NCBI RefSeq assembly: GCF_018398425.1
Contig: NZ_JADPMV010000002.1
Coordinates: forward strand, 1,240,001 to 1,304,000
Source: Pseudomonas lalucatii
GTDB lineage: Bacteria; Pseudomonadota; Gammaproteobacteria; Pseudomonadales; Pseudomonadaceae
DNA: 64,000 nt
Reading direction: 5' to 3'
The translations under genes and the position numbers were made by a program. Positions 51,177 to 59,427 of the stretch are shown one piece after another. The number at the start of each line of letters is the position of its first letter. Within the stretch, counting starts at the first letter, position 1. Under the pieces are notes generated by a model. The model did not search any database. It was not told the DNA's origin and saw only the letters and a program-made list of their open reading frames with translations.

Positions 51177-51256
51177 TGCGCCTCCACGGACCCGGAAACG
51201 ACGCGAGGCGAGTGGAACGCGCCGCGCACCGGAACCGAGTAATAAGTCTGTGACAT
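51161..51256 (-). CDS. Possible 31-aa upstream ORF overlapping ribC start
   Basis: ATG 51256 has a good AGGAG site 8 bases upstream and runs 31 codons (MSQTYYSVPVRGAF...) to TAA at 51161, 16 bases into ribC in another frame. It sits between the FMN aptamer and ribC, so ribosomes on it could expose or couple the ribC start. Peptide function, if any, is unknown; chance is not excluded. Confidence 0.45.
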   Translation of the reverse strand: MSQTYYSVPVRGAFHSPRVVSGSVEAQCSPA

Positions 51257-51312
51257 CTGGACGAACTCCTGTTTATCAAAAACAGGGCGTGACTGATCGA
51301 AAGGGATCTTGC

Positions 51313-51329
51313 AGGCGCCGCTACGGCGC
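51313..51329 (-). promoter_or_regulatory. Expression-platform hairpin below FMN aptamer
   Basis: A perfect 7-bp stem with a 3-base loop (GGCGCCG CTA CGGCGCC), shortly after the aptamer on the minus strand. The flanking AAAGGG and CCCTTT could extend it. The T-tract is short, so attenuator or sequestering stem is uncertain. Confidence 0.5.
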
Positions 51330-51347
51330 CCTTTCAGACAATCCCGC

Positions 51348-51506
51348 TCTCTCTTTATCCGGACTGTGACCGTCGGCCCCGGAATCGCACCGGGTCTGCT
51401 GACCTCGCCGACGCCCCGCAGCAGGACCCTCGGCAAGCGCTCGCGGGCTAGGCGCCTTGCGCGCCATTACCGCCGGTGGGGAATCGCACCCCGCCCTGAG
51501 AACGTT
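51348..51506 (-). promoter_or_regulatory. FMN riboswitch (RFN element)
   Basis: On the minus strand the RFN blocks are in order: TTCTCAGGGCGGGGTGCGA, TTCCCCACCGGCGGTAAT, GCCCGCGAGC, GGTCAGCAGACCCGGT, GATTCCGGGGCCGACGGT and CACAGTCCGGATAAAGAGAG. It lies between ribD (upstream) and ribC (downstream), so it should control ribC-ribBA-ribH-nusB rather than ribD. Confidence 0.96.
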
Positions 51507-51593
51507 GCGGCCACCAGGTGGCCGAGACGCGTTGTACCACAATTGACCGCGACCTGCATGGGCGCACGCGCCTGCGTGCCGGCGACTGGCCGA

Positions 51594-52712
51594 TCAGCCC
51601 TGGCCCTTGGGCACGGCGATGATCTGCCAGTCCTCGCCCACCGCGCGGATGTCGAGGATCCTGAGCTCCGGCGCCTCGGCCATGCGCGTCAGCGGCAGCT
51701 CGAGCAGCGGCCGGGCGCTGGAGCCGAGCAGCTTGGGCGCGACGAACAGCCGGTACTCGTCGACCAGGCCCTGGCGGGCGAAGGCCCCGGCCAGGCGCGG
51801 CCCGGCCTCGACCAGCACCTCGTTGGCGCCGCGGGCGGCCAGTGCGAGCAGCAGCCGCCGCAGGTCGACATGGCCGTTGCTGCCCGGCACGGCCAGCAGC
51901 TCGTGGCCTTCCTCGAGGAACCGCTCGCGCGCCGCGGCGGCCGCGCAGGTGGCCACCAGCGCCGGCCCGGCCTGGAAGAAGGGCACGTCCAGCGGCACCC
52001 GCAGGCGTCCATCGACCAGCACCCGCAGCGGCGGACGGGCGGCGGCCAGGGCGCTCAGCTCGGCGCCCAGGCCCAGTTCGTCGGGGCGCACGGTCATCCG
52101 CGCGCCGTCGGCCAGCACCGTATCGGCGCCGCTCAGCACCACGCTGGAGCGGGCGCGCAGGCGCTGCACCGCGGCCCGCGCCGCCGGCCCGGTGATCCAC
52201 TGGCTCTCGCCGCTGGCCATGGCGGTGCGGCCGTCCAGGCTCATGGCCAGTTTGACCCGCACCAGCGGCAGGCCCTGCTCCATGCGCTTGATGAAACCGC
52301 CGTTGAGAACCCGCGCATCGCCTTCGAGCACGCCGCAGAGCACCTCGATGCCGGCCTGCTGCAGACGCGCCAGGCCATTGCCGGCCACCTGGGGGTTGGG
52401 GTCCTGCATGGCCGCGACCACTCGCGCCACGCCGGCGGCCACCAGGGCATCGGCACAGGGCGGCGTACGCCCATGATGGCTGCAGGGCTCCAGGGTGACA
52501 TAAGCGGTGGCGCCGCGGGCCCGCTCGCCGGCCTGGCGCAGCGCGTGCACCTCGGCATGGGGCTCGCCGGCCCGGGCATGCCAGCCTTCGCCGACGATGC
52601 GCCCGGCGGCGACTATGACGCAGCCGACGCGCGGATTGGGATGGGTGGAGTAGAGGCCCTTGCGGGCCAGCTCGAGGGCGCGGGCCATGAAGCCCTGATC
52701 GGAGTTCAGCAT
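51594..52712 (-). CDS. ribD: Bifunctional pyrimidine deaminase/reductase RibD
   Basis: 372 aa. N-terminal cytidine-deaminase-like zinc site (PHAEVHAL and PCSHHGRTPPC); C-terminal NADPH reductase domain (about 150-372; LAMSLDGRTAMASGES). It performs two consecutive riboflavin steps. ATG 52712 overlaps the nrdR stop (TGATG). It is upstream of the FMN riboswitch, so it may escape FMN control. Confidence 0.97.
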   Translation of the reverse strand: MLNSDQGFMARALELARKGLYSTHPNPRVGCVIVAAGRIVGEGWHARAGEPHAEVHALRQAGERARGATAYVTLEPCSHHGRTPPCADALVAAGVARVVAAMQDPNPQVAGNGLARLQQAGIEVLCGVLEGDARVLNGGFIKRMEQGLPLVRVKLAMSLDGRTAMASGESQWITGPAARAAVQRLRARSSVVLSGADTVLADGARMTVRPDELGLGAELSALAAARPPLRVLVDGRLRVPLDVPFFQAGPALVATCAAAAARERFLEEGHELLAVPGSNGHVDLRRLLLALAARGANEVLVEAGPRLAGAFARQGLVDEYRLFVAPKLLGSSARPLLELPLTRMAEAPELRILDIRAVGEDWQIIAVPKGQG

Positions 52713-53176
52713 CAGCCTTGCGACGGCTCGCGGGACAGCCGGTCGATCTCCTCGCGGAATTCGTTGAGGTCCTGGAAGCGCCGGTACACCGAGGCGAAAC
52801 GGATGTAGGCGACCTCGTCGAGCTTCTGCAGCTCGCCCATCACCAGTTCGCCGAGCACCAGCGACTTGATCTCGCGCTCGCCGGTGGCGCGCAGCTTGTG
52901 CTTGATGTGGGCGATGGCGCCCTCCAGGCGCTCGATGCTCACCGGGCGCTTCTCCAGGGCGCGCTGCATGCCGGCACGCAGTTTTTCCTCGTCGAAGGGC
53001 TGGCGGCTGCCGTCCTGCTTGATCAGCCGCGGCATCACCAGCTCGGCGGTCTCGAAGGTGGTGAAGCGCTCCTCGCAGGCCAGGCATTCACGCCGGCGGC
53101 GCACCTGTTCGCCCTCGGCGACCAGGCGCGAGTCGATGACCTTGGTGTCGTGGGCACCGCAGAACGGACAGTGCAT
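52712..53176 (-). CDS. nrdR: Transcriptional repressor NrdR
   Basis: 154 aa. The N-terminal zinc ribbon ([23 protein letters not shown]) is followed by an ATP-cone domain (about 49-139). NrdR represses ribonucleotide reductase genes when dATP/ATP is bound, by binding NrdR boxes. ATG 53176 is the conserved start. It heads nrdR-ribD. Confidence 0.97.
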   Translation of the reverse strand: MHCPFCGAHDTKVIDSRLVAEGEQVRRRRECLACEERFTTFETAELVMPRLIKQDGSRQPFDEEKLRAGMQRALEKRPVSIERLEGAIAHIKHKLRATGEREIKSLVLGELVMGELQKLDEVAYIRFASVYRRFQDLNEFREEIDRLSREPSQG

Positions 53177-53306
53177 AGCGGGCAGTCGCCTTGAACGGGA
53201 AGGCGCCATGGTAGCGCATCCCGCAGGCAAGACAAGCCGCGCGCTTTGCGGTATACAGGCGCGCCTGCGACTAAGCTTCCTGACACCCATACCGACGGAC
53301 CCGCCC

Positions 53307-53712
53307 ATGCCTCCGAGCCCCCTCGCCGCCCTGGCCCTGGTCCTGCTGCTGGCGGCCTGCGCCGGCTCGGCCTGGGGCGGCGCCTGCCGAGACGCTGCCC
53401 GCGCACCTGCGCGAACTCAGCGGCCAGCTGCTCGGCGTGCCCAATGGCGCCGAGGTCGAGCTGGCCCTGCTGACCCTGGACCAGCGCGGCCTGCCCCAGG
53501 GCCTGCTGGGCAATATCCAGCTGAGCGGCAACGGCGATGCCCTGCCCTTTCGCCTGACCTTCAACCCGCAGTCCTTCAGCCGCGCCCTGCGCGTCGAACT
53601 GCGCGGCCGCGCCCATCGCTCCGGTCACCTGATCCTGCGCCTGCCGCCCGTGCCCATTCGCCATGCCGACAGCCAGGAGGTCGGCACCTTGCGCCTGGTA
53701 CCCGCGCCATGA
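53307..53712 (+). pseudogene. YbaY/YscW-like lipoprotein, +1 frameshift as sequenced
   Basis: ATG 53307 opens a lipoprotein signal peptide (LVLLLAAC, lipobox). The frame breaks after GSAW at a run of four G (53374-53377); removing one G gives [21 protein letters not shown], then the YbaY-type domain (VPNGAEVELALLTLD, FRLTFNPQSF, VGTLRLVPAP) to TGA 53712. YbaY domains are small beta-sandwiches with unknown role in the outer membrane. The restored product of about 134 aa is normal, so a base error is more likely than decay. Its stop overlaps the next gene (ATGA). Confidence 0.7.
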
Positions 53713-54365
53713 CCCCGCCACACGAGCTGCAGGGCGCGCTGGGCGAGCTGCTCGGCGACGCCCGCCTCGACGCCACCGCGCTGCCCGGCACCGACCTGCG
53801 CCTGTGGCTGATCGATGCGGCCAACATGGACCGCGCCTTCAGCCCCGCGGAGACCCGGCGCATCCTCGAGGAGCCGCCCTACTGGAGCTTCTGCTGGGCC
53901 AGCGGCCTGGTCCTGGCACGCTGGCTGGCCGCGCATCCGCACTGGGTGCGCGACAAGCGCGTGCTGGATTTCGGCGCCGGCTCCGGGGTGGCGGCGATCG
54001 CCGCGGCCAAAACCGGCGCCCGCGAGGTGGTGGCCTGCGACCTAGACCCGCTGGCCCTCGCCGCCTGCCGGGCCAACGCCGAGCTGAACGGCGTCGAACT
54101 GGGCTACTCGGCGGACTTCTTCGCCGAGGCCGACCGTTTCGACCTGATCCTGGTCGCCGACGTGCTCTACGACCGCGCCAACCTGCCGCTGCTCGACCAG
54201 TTCCTCGGCCGCGGCCGCCAGGCCCTGGTGGCCGATTCGCGGGTGCGCGACTTCCAGCATCCGCTGTATCGCCGCCTCGCCGTCCTGGAGGCCTGCACCT
54301 GGCCGGATCTGGCCGAGCCGGCGGAGTTTCGCCACGTCAGCCTGTATCACGCGCGCCGCGATTGA
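53709..54365 (+). CDS. SAM-dependent methyltransferase (ETFB/Nnt1-like)
   Basis: 218 aa from ATG 53709. Motif I LDFGAGSGVAAIAAA and the VACDLDPLALAACRANAELNG region are typical of the lysine methyltransferase/METTL20 group; FDLILVADVLYDRANLPLL is the substrate-side motif. Substrate is not known; ETFB-like or nicotinamide-type methylation are possibilities. Coupled to the lipoprotein upstream. Confidence 0.85.
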   Translation: MTPPHELQGALGELLGDARLDATALPGTDLRLWLIDAANMDRAFSPAETRRILEEPPYWSFCWASGLVLARWLAAHPHWVRDKRVLDFGAGSGVAAIAAAKTGAREVVACDLDPLALAACRANAELNGVELGYSADFFAEADRFDLILVADVLYDRANLPLLDQFLGRGRQALVADSRVRDFQHPLYRRLAVLEACTWPDLAEPAEFRHVSLYHARRD

Positions 54366-54442
54366 GGCCCGCGCCCTTGTATCCACGCCCCCGCGGCCGC
54401 ATCTATAGTCCTACCCACCCTGCCCCCTGCCCGAGACCGACC

Positions 54443-55315
54443 ATGAGCGACACCCCCTATATCTTCGACGTATCCGGCGCCGCCAACTTCGAACAGCTGG
54501 TGATCCAGAACTCCTTTCACAAGCCGGTACTGGTGGACTTCTGGGCCGAGTGGTGCGCACCGTGCAAGGCACTGATGCCGCTGCTGGCGCAGATCGCCGA
54601 GAGCTACCAGGGCGAACTGCTGCTGGCCAAGGTGGACTGCGACGCCGAGCAGGACATCGTCGCCCGCTTCGGCATCCGCAGCCTGCCCACCGTGGTGCTG
54701 TTCAAGGACGGCCAGCCGGTCGACGGCTTCGCCGGCGCCCAGCCGGAGTCGGCGATCCGCGACATGCTCCAGCCCCATGTTGCCGAGCCGCCGCCCCCCC
54801 AGGCCGACCTGCTGCAAGATGCCCAGGCGCTGTTCGCCGACGGCCGCATCGGCGAGGCGGAGGCCCGGCTCCAGCAGTTGCTCGGCGAGGACAATGAAAA
54901 CGCCGCCGCGCTGATCCTCTATGCCCGCTGCCTGGCCGAACGCGGCGAGCTGGGCGAGGCCGAGACCGTGCTCGACGCGGTCAAGGGCGACGCGCACAAG
55001 CAGGCCCTGGCCGGCGCCCGCGCGCAGCTGACCTTCCTGCGCCAGGCCGCCGACCTGCCGGAGGTCGCCAGCCTGAAGAGCCGCCTGGCGCAGAACGGCG
55101 AAGACGACGAGGCGGCCTACCAGCTGGCCATCCAGCAGCTGGCCCGCCAGCAGTACGAGGCGGCGCTGGACGCCCTGCTCAAGCTGTTCGTGCGCAACCG
55201 CGGCTACGCCGACGGCGTGGCGCACAAGAGCCTGCTGCAGGTATTCGATCTGCTGGGTAACGACCACCCGCTGGTGACCGCCTACCGGCGCAAGCTGTAC
55301 CAGGCGATCTACTGA
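54443..55315 (+). CDS. YbbN-like thioredoxin with TPR C-terminal domain
   Basis: 290 aa. Thioredoxin fold (about 1-110) with WCAPC active site and the usual FGIRSLPTVVLF cis-Pro loop; the C-terminal half is helical with TPR-like units (AQALFADGRIGEAEARLQQLL). In E. coli YbbN (CnoX) has chlorine-activated chaperone and GroEL-linked activity but lacks one cysteine; here the CxxC is intact, suggesting redox function too. Confidence 0.93.
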   Translation: MSDTPYIFDVSGAANFEQLVIQNSFHKPVLVDFWAEWCAPCKALMPLLAQIAESYQGELLLAKVDCDAEQDIVARFGIRSLPTVVLFKDGQPVDGFAGAQPESAIRDMLQPHVAEPPPPQADLLQDAQALFADGRIGEAEARLQQLLGEDNENAAALILYARCLAERGELGEAETVLDAVKGDAHKQALAGARAQLTFLRQAADLPEVASLKSRLAQNGEDDEAAYQLAIQQLARQQYEAALDALLKLFVRNRGYADGVAHKSLLQVFDLLGNDHPLVTAYRRKLYQAIY

Positions 55316-55316
55316 G

Positions 55317-55754
55317 GTGGCGCCGGCCTTTCAGCTGCTCCTGCGGGTGCGCTACGGCGAGTGCGACGCCCAGCAGGTGGTGTTCAACGCCCGCTATGCC
55401 GACTACGTCGACCTGGCCGTCACGGAGTTCTTCCGCGCCCTGCTCGGCGGCTACAAGGCGCTGCTGGAGCGCGGCCTGGACACCCAGGTGGTGCGCCAGT
55501 GCATCGACTGGAGCGCTCCGGCGCGCTTCGACGACGTACTCGAGCTGCGCGTGCAGACCCTGAGGGTCGGCAACAGCTCCTACAGCCTGCAGGTGGACAT
55601 GCTGCACCACGAGGATCAGCGCCCGCTGGCACGGGCCGAAGTCACCTACGTCATGGTCGACAGCCGGGAGTTTCGCAAGGTTGGGGTCCCCGACGACTTG
55701 CGCGCCCTGCTGCTGCGCGGGGCCCCGGGCGTACGCATCGACCAGGCCGGCTAG
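55317..55754 (+). CDS. Acyl-CoA thioesterase (4HBT hot-dog family)
   Basis: 145 aa, GTG start right after the thioredoxin stop. The catalytic Asp is in RVRYGECDAQQVVFNARYADY, the 4-hydroxybenzoyl-CoA/YbgC-type motif. Substrate chain length unknown. Its stop CTAG is shared with the stop of the opposite gene (55751-55754), so the two overlap tail-to-tail by four bases. Confidence 0.88.
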   Translation: MAPAFQLLLRVRYGECDAQQVVFNARYADYVDLAVTEFFRALLGGYKALLERGLDTQVVRQCIDWSAPARFDDVLELRVQTLRVGNSSYSLQVDMLHHEDQRPLARAEVTYVMVDSREFRKVGVPDDLRALLLRGAPGVRIDQAG

Positions 55755-56101
55755 GCGCCCAGCCAGCGATAGACCGGCGCGTCGACACCGGCCTCCACGC
55801 TCACCTGCGAACAATGGCGCAGGCGCACCAGCAGGCGCTTGCCGGCGGCCTCGCCGCCGGCAAGGGTGGCCAGCTCGCCCAGCAGCTGCGGCCCCTCCAC
55901 CTGCCCGGCGTCGCGCACCAGCTGCAGGGCGGTCTGCCACAAGGCGTCGCTGGCCCCGGCAGCCGGTGCCGGCGCTGGCGCGGCAGCCGGCTCGGCGAGC
56001 GCCGCAGGCAGCCGCTCGGCCAGCTGCGCCCAATCCTCGGCATCCAGTTCCAGGCTCAGGTCCACCGGCCAGTCGCCGATCCGTCCGCGTATACGCACCA
56101 T
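55751..56101 (-). CDS. Conserved hypothetical protein
   Basis: 116 aa from ATG 56101 (MVRIRGRIGDWPVDLSLEL). N-terminal beta segment, Ala/Pro linker and a helical C-terminal part with LLVRLRHCSQVSVEAGVDAPVYRWLG. No known domain. It is divergent from the Zur operon and convergent with the thioesterase. A longer start to 56158 is possible. Confidence 0.6.
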   Translation of the reverse strand: MVRIRGRIGDWPVDLSLELDAEDWAQLAERLPAALAEPAAAPAPAPAAGASDALWQTALQLVRDAGQVEGPQLLGELATLAGGEAAGKRLLVRLRHCSQVSVEAGVDAPVYRWLGA

Positions 56102-56178
56102 TCGCCCATCCCTCCCAATCGATGCGGCCATGCTCCCATGACGGCCGCCGATGGCCAAGGGGCTGGCCAGCCCAGGGT

Positions 56179-56207
56179 GCAGTTGTTATAACATAACCAT
56201 CTATACT
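56179..56207 (+). promoter_or_regulatory. Promoter of the Zur operon
   Basis: TATACT at 56202-56207 is a good -10; 17 bases upstream GCAGTT is a weak -35. The Zur-type palindrome fills the spacer, so a bound repressor would block RNA polymerase directly. Confidence 0.6.
56185..56197. promoter_or_regulatory. Zur-type operator palindrome
   Basis: GTTATAACATAAC is a perfect GTTAT-N3-ATAAC inverted repeat, matching the core of Pseudomonas and enterobacterial Zur sites (GTTATxxxATAAC). The His-rich protein behind it supports zinc control. In P. aeruginosa the matching operon is, as I recall, Zur-repressed. Confidence 0.8.
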
Positions 56208-56226
56208 TCCAGGATCGGAGACCTCC

Positions 56227-56802
56227 ATGCACCGCCTCTTGCTCGCCCTGCCTTTCGCCCTATTGCCACTGGCCGCCGCCCAGGCCAGCGATCATGACCA
56301 CGACCACGACCATGCGCTCGACAGCCTGGACGCCCACCAGCACGGCGCCGCCAGCCTCAACGTGGTGCTCGACGGCCAAGCGCTGGAGCTGGAGCTGGAA
56401 AGCCCGGCGATGAACCTGGTGGGCTTCGAACATGCCGCCGAGAGCGCCGCCGATAAGGCCAAGGTCGCCGCCGCGCGCAGTCAGTTACAAAATCCGCAGG
56501 CCCTGTTCGGCCTGAATGCAGGCGATTGCAGCCTGCGCGAGACGGCACTGGAGAGCCCGCTGTTCGAAGATGACGAACATGAGCACGAAGGACATCAGGG
56601 CGACGAAACTCACGGCGAACACAGCGAAATCCATGCGCATTACCAGCTCGACTGCAAAAAGCCCGACGAACTCAAGCAGCTGAACCTGGCCGAACTGTTC
56701 AAGCGCTTCCCCGCCACCACGAAAATTCAGGTACAACTGATCGGCCCGAATGGCCAGCAAGGCGTGGAGCTGACACCTGCCAAGCCCGGCCTCGACTTCT
56801 AA
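56227..56802 (+). CDS. ZrgA-like zinc-uptake periplasmic protein (DUF2796)
   Basis: 191 aa. Signal peptide ALPFALLPLAAAQAS precedes a His/Asp-rich stretch (DHDHDHDHALD), a folded DUF2796 domain (SLNVVLDGQALELELES, MNLVGFEHAA), and a second His-rich loop around residues 117-137 (DEHEHEGHQGDETHGEHSE). Vibrio ZrgA has this layout and acts in zinc uptake. Operator and ABC genes next door support it. Confidence 0.9.
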   Translation: MHRLLLALPFALLPLAAAQASDHDHDHDHALDSLDAHQHGAASLNVVLDGQALELELESPAMNLVGFEHAAESAADKAKVAAARSQLQNPQALFGLNAGDCSLRETALESPLFEDDEHEHEGHQGDETHGEHSEIHAHYQLDCKKPDELKQLNLAELFKRFPATTKIQVQLIGPNGQQGVELTPAKPGLDF

Positions 56803-56847
56803 GTTTTCGGAGTGCAGAGCGGCTGGGGCAGCCCAGCCGCTTACTTT

Positions 56848-57558
56848 ATGAGCAATGCCCTGATCAACCTGTCCAACCTCGGCTTCGCCTGGCCCGGCCA
56901 GGCCGAACTGCTGGATATCCCCGGCTTCACCTTGGAGCGCGGCGAAAGCCTGTTTCTCAAGGGCCCGAGCGGCAGCGGCAAGACCACCCTGCTCGGCCTG
57001 CTGGGCGGCGTGCAGAAGCCCAACCGCGGCAGCATCCAGCTGCTCGGTCAGGACCTGAGCAGCTTGTCCGCTGGTGCTCGCGACCGTTTTCGTGTCGATC
57101 ACACCGGCTACATCTTTCAGCAGTTCAATTTGCTGCCGTTTCTCTCGGTGCGCGAGAACGTCGAGCTGCCCTGCCATTTCTCCAAGCTGCGCGCCGGGCG
57201 GGCGATCCAGCGCCATGGCAGCGTCGACAATGCAGCGGCCGCCCTGCTCGCCCACCTCGGCCTGCAGGACGCCGGCCTGCTGGAGCGCCGCGCCGATGAG
57301 CTGTCGATCGGCCAACAGCAACGGGTGGCCGCCGCCCGCGCGCTGATCGGCCAGCCGGAGCTGGTGATCGCCGACGAGCCGACCTCGGCCCTGGACTTCG
57401 ACGCCCGCGAAGCCTTTCTCGAACTGCTGTTCGCCGAATGCCGCGCCGCCGGCTCCAGCCTGCTGTTCGTCAGCCATGATCAGAGCCTGGCGCGCCTGTT
57501 CGACCGCAGCCTGTCGCTGGCGGAACTCAACCGCGCCAGCCGCTTGCCAGGGATTTAA
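56848..57558 (+). CDS. ABC transporter ATP-binding protein (MacB/LolD type)
   Basis: 236 aa from ATG 56848. Walker A GPSGSGKTTLLG; signature LSIGQQQRVAAAR (Ile in place of the usual Gly in LSGGQ); Walker B LVIADEP with switch His in LFVSHD. It pairs with the permease that follows 2 bases later. The role within zinc homeostasis is unproven; other members of this Zur-controlled group lack zinc-importer subunits of ZnuABC type. Confidence 0.93.
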   Translation: MSNALINLSNLGFAWPGQAELLDIPGFTLERGESLFLKGPSGSGKTTLLGLLGGVQKPNRGSIQLLGQDLSSLSAGARDRFRVDHTGYIFQQFNLLPFLSVRENVELPCHFSKLRAGRAIQRHGSVDNAAAALLAHLGLQDAGLLERRADELSIGQQQRVAAARALIGQPELVIADEPTSALDFDAREAFLELLFAECRAAGSSLLFVSHDQSLARLFDRSLSLAELNRASRLPGI

Positions 57559-57560
57559 GG

Positions 57561-58826
57561 ATGTATCTGCTTCGCCTCGCCCTGGCCAGCCTAGGCAACC
57601 GCCGCTTCACCGCGCTACTGACGATGTTCGCCATCGCCTTGTCGGTCTGCCTGCTGCTCGCCGTCGAGCGGGTGCGCACCGAGGCCCGCGCCAGCTTCGC
57701 CAGCACCATCAGCGGCACCGACCTGATAGTCGGGGCGCGCTCGGGCAGCGTGAACCTGCTGCTGTATTCGGTGTTCCGCATCGGCAATGCCACCAACAAT
57801 ATCCGCTGGGACAGCTTCGAGCGCTTCGCCGAGCACCGCCAGGTCAAATGGGCGATCCCGATTTCCCTCGGCGACTCGCACCGCGGCTACCGGGTGATGG
57901 GCACCAGCCCGGCGTATTTCGAACACTACCGCTATGCCCGCAGCCAAGCCTTGAAAATCGAGCAGGGCCGCGCCTTTGCCGAGGATCCCTTCGAAGTGGT
58001 GCTGGGCGCGGAAGTGGCCCAGGCGCTGAAATATTCCCTCGGCGAAAAGCTGGTGCTGGCCCACGGCGTGGCGACCATCAGCCTGGTCAAGCACGACGAC
58101 AAACCCTTTACCGTGGTCGGCATTCTGCAACGCACCGGCACCCCGGTGGATCGCACCCTGCATATTTCCCTGGGCGGGATGGAAGCGCTGCATATCGACT
58201 GGCAGAACGGCATGCCGGCGCGCGGCGCGGGTGTGGTCAACGCCGAGCAAGCCAGAAATATGGATTTGCAGCCCAAGCAGATCACCGCCTTTCTACTGGG
58301 TCTGAACAGCAAGATCGCCACCTTCAGCCTGCAGCGGGAGATCAACCAATTCCGTGGCGAGCCGCTGCTGGCGATCCTGCCCGGCGTCGCCCTGCAGGAG
58401 CTGTGGAGCCTGATGGGCACGGCGGAGAAAGCGCTGTTCGTGGTCTCGCTGTTCGTCGTGCTGACCGGCTTGATCGGCATGCTCACGGCGATCCTCACCA
58501 GCCTCAACGAGCGCCGCCGCGAGATGGCGATCCTGCGTTCGGTCGGCGCGCGCCCCTGGCATATCGCCGGCCTGCTGGTGCTGGAGGCCTTCGCCCTGGC
58601 GCTGGCCGGGGTGTTCCTCGGCTTGTTACTGCTGTACGCCGGCATCGCCGCGGCGCAAAGCCATGTGCAGGCCAACTATGGCCTTTATCTGCCGCTTAAT
58701 CCGCCAACGCCCTATGAGTGGACGTTGCTCGGCGCTATCCTGGCGGCCGCTCTGCTGATGGGTTGCGTACCCGCCTGGCGAGGCTATCGGCAATCGCTGG
58801 CCGATGGCTTGTCGATTCGTTTATAA
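57561..58826 (+). CDS. ABC transporter permease (FtsX/MacB-like)
   Basis: 421 aa. One N-terminal helix (FTALLTMFAIALSVCLLLAVE), a large periplasmic region (about 45-285) and three C-terminal helices in the FtsX domain (LFVVSLFVVLTGLIGMLTAI, LLVLEAFALALAGVFLGLLL, WTLLGAILAAALLMG). This mechanotransmission layout moves lipoproteins, or drives periplasmic partners, rather than ions. It may act on a zinc-related outer-membrane factor or on the DUF3299 protein. Confidence 0.92.
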   Translation: MYLLRLALASLGNRRFTALLTMFAIALSVCLLLAVERVRTEARASFASTISGTDLIVGARSGSVNLLLYSVFRIGNATNNIRWDSFERFAEHRQVKWAIPISLGDSHRGYRVMGTSPAYFEHYRYARSQALKIEQGRAFAEDPFEVVLGAEVAQALKYSLGEKLVLAHGVATISLVKHDDKPFTVVGILQRTGTPVDRTLHISLGGMEALHIDWQNGMPARGAGVVNAEQARNMDLQPKQITAFLLGLNSKIATFSLQREINQFRGEPLLAILPGVALQELWSLMGTAEKALFVVSLFVVLTGLIGMLTAILTSLNERRREMAILRSVGARPWHIAGLLVLEAFALALAGVFLGLLLLYAGIAAAQSHVQANYGLYLPLNPPTPYEWTLLGAILAAALLMGCVPAWRGYRQSLADGLSIRL

Positions 58827-58855
58827 CGCCGCGATAACGCTTACGAGGTAACACC

Positions 58856-59377
58856 ATGCTCCGCCCCCTGCTCGCTGCCGTGCTTGTCGTCCTGGCCGCG
58901 CCTGTATCGGCCGCCGAGGTGCGCGAGCTGGTCTGGTCGGAGATGGTGCCGGCCGATGCGCCGCCGCAAGTCGCCGAACCCGCCCCCATGCATGACCTCT
59001 CGCAACTGGCCGACGCCCTGTCCGAGTCCGGCCCGGCGGCGATGCAGCAATCGCCGGCCGCGCCTGTGGTCGAGGAGCTGGACGGCCAGACGGTGAAACT
59101 GCCGGGCTACATAGTGCCGCTGGATGTGACCGACGAAGGCCGGGTCACCGAGTTCCTCCTGGTGCCCTACTTCGGCGCCTGCATCCATGTACCGCCACCG
59201 CCGTCCAACCAGATCGTGCATGTCACCGCCGAACTGGGCGTGCTGCTGGATGCGCTGTACCAGCCGTTCTGGATCGAGGGGCCGCTGAAAGTCGAGCAGA
59301 CCAGCAGCGAGCTGGCCGAGGCCGGCTACCAGATGGCCGCCGACAAGATCTACCCCTACGAGATGCCCGACAGCTGA
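58856..59377 (+). CDS. DUF3299 periplasmic protein
   Basis: 173 aa. Signal peptide LLAAVLVVLAAPVSA, then the DUF3299 core GYIVPLDVTDEGRVTEFLLVPYFGACIHVPPPPSNQ. A Cys-Ile-His in that motif could bind metal. Members are found next to the same ABC genes in several Zur-controlled loci. Function unknown. Last gene of the zinc operon; a terminator follows. Confidence 0.9.
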   Translation: MLRPLLAAVLVVLAAPVSAAEVRELVWSEMVPADAPPQVAEPAPMHDLSQLADALSESGPAAMQQSPAAPVVEELDGQTVKLPGYIVPLDVTDEGRVTEFLLVPYFGACIHVPPPPSNQIVHVTAELGVLLDALYQPFWIEGPLKVEQTSSELAEAGYQMAADKIYPYEMPDS

Positions 59378-59413
59378 ACCGAAAAAACCAGGCTCCAGGG
59401 CCTGGTTTTCGGT
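59378..59413. terminator. Bidirectional terminator after the zinc operon
   Basis: ACCGAAAA-AACCAGG / CCTGGTT-TTCGGT form a stem of about 14 bp with loop CTCCAGGG. A-rich on one side and T-rich on the other, it can stop both the zinc operon and the TonB operon. Confidence 0.85.
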
Positions 59414-59427
59414 TGCATCCCGGCCTG

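Noticed and set aside
51161..51436. 91-codon version of the ribC upstream ORF
   Set aside because: Its first 60 codons run through the FMN aptamer; only the 31-codon part has its own ribosome-binding site.
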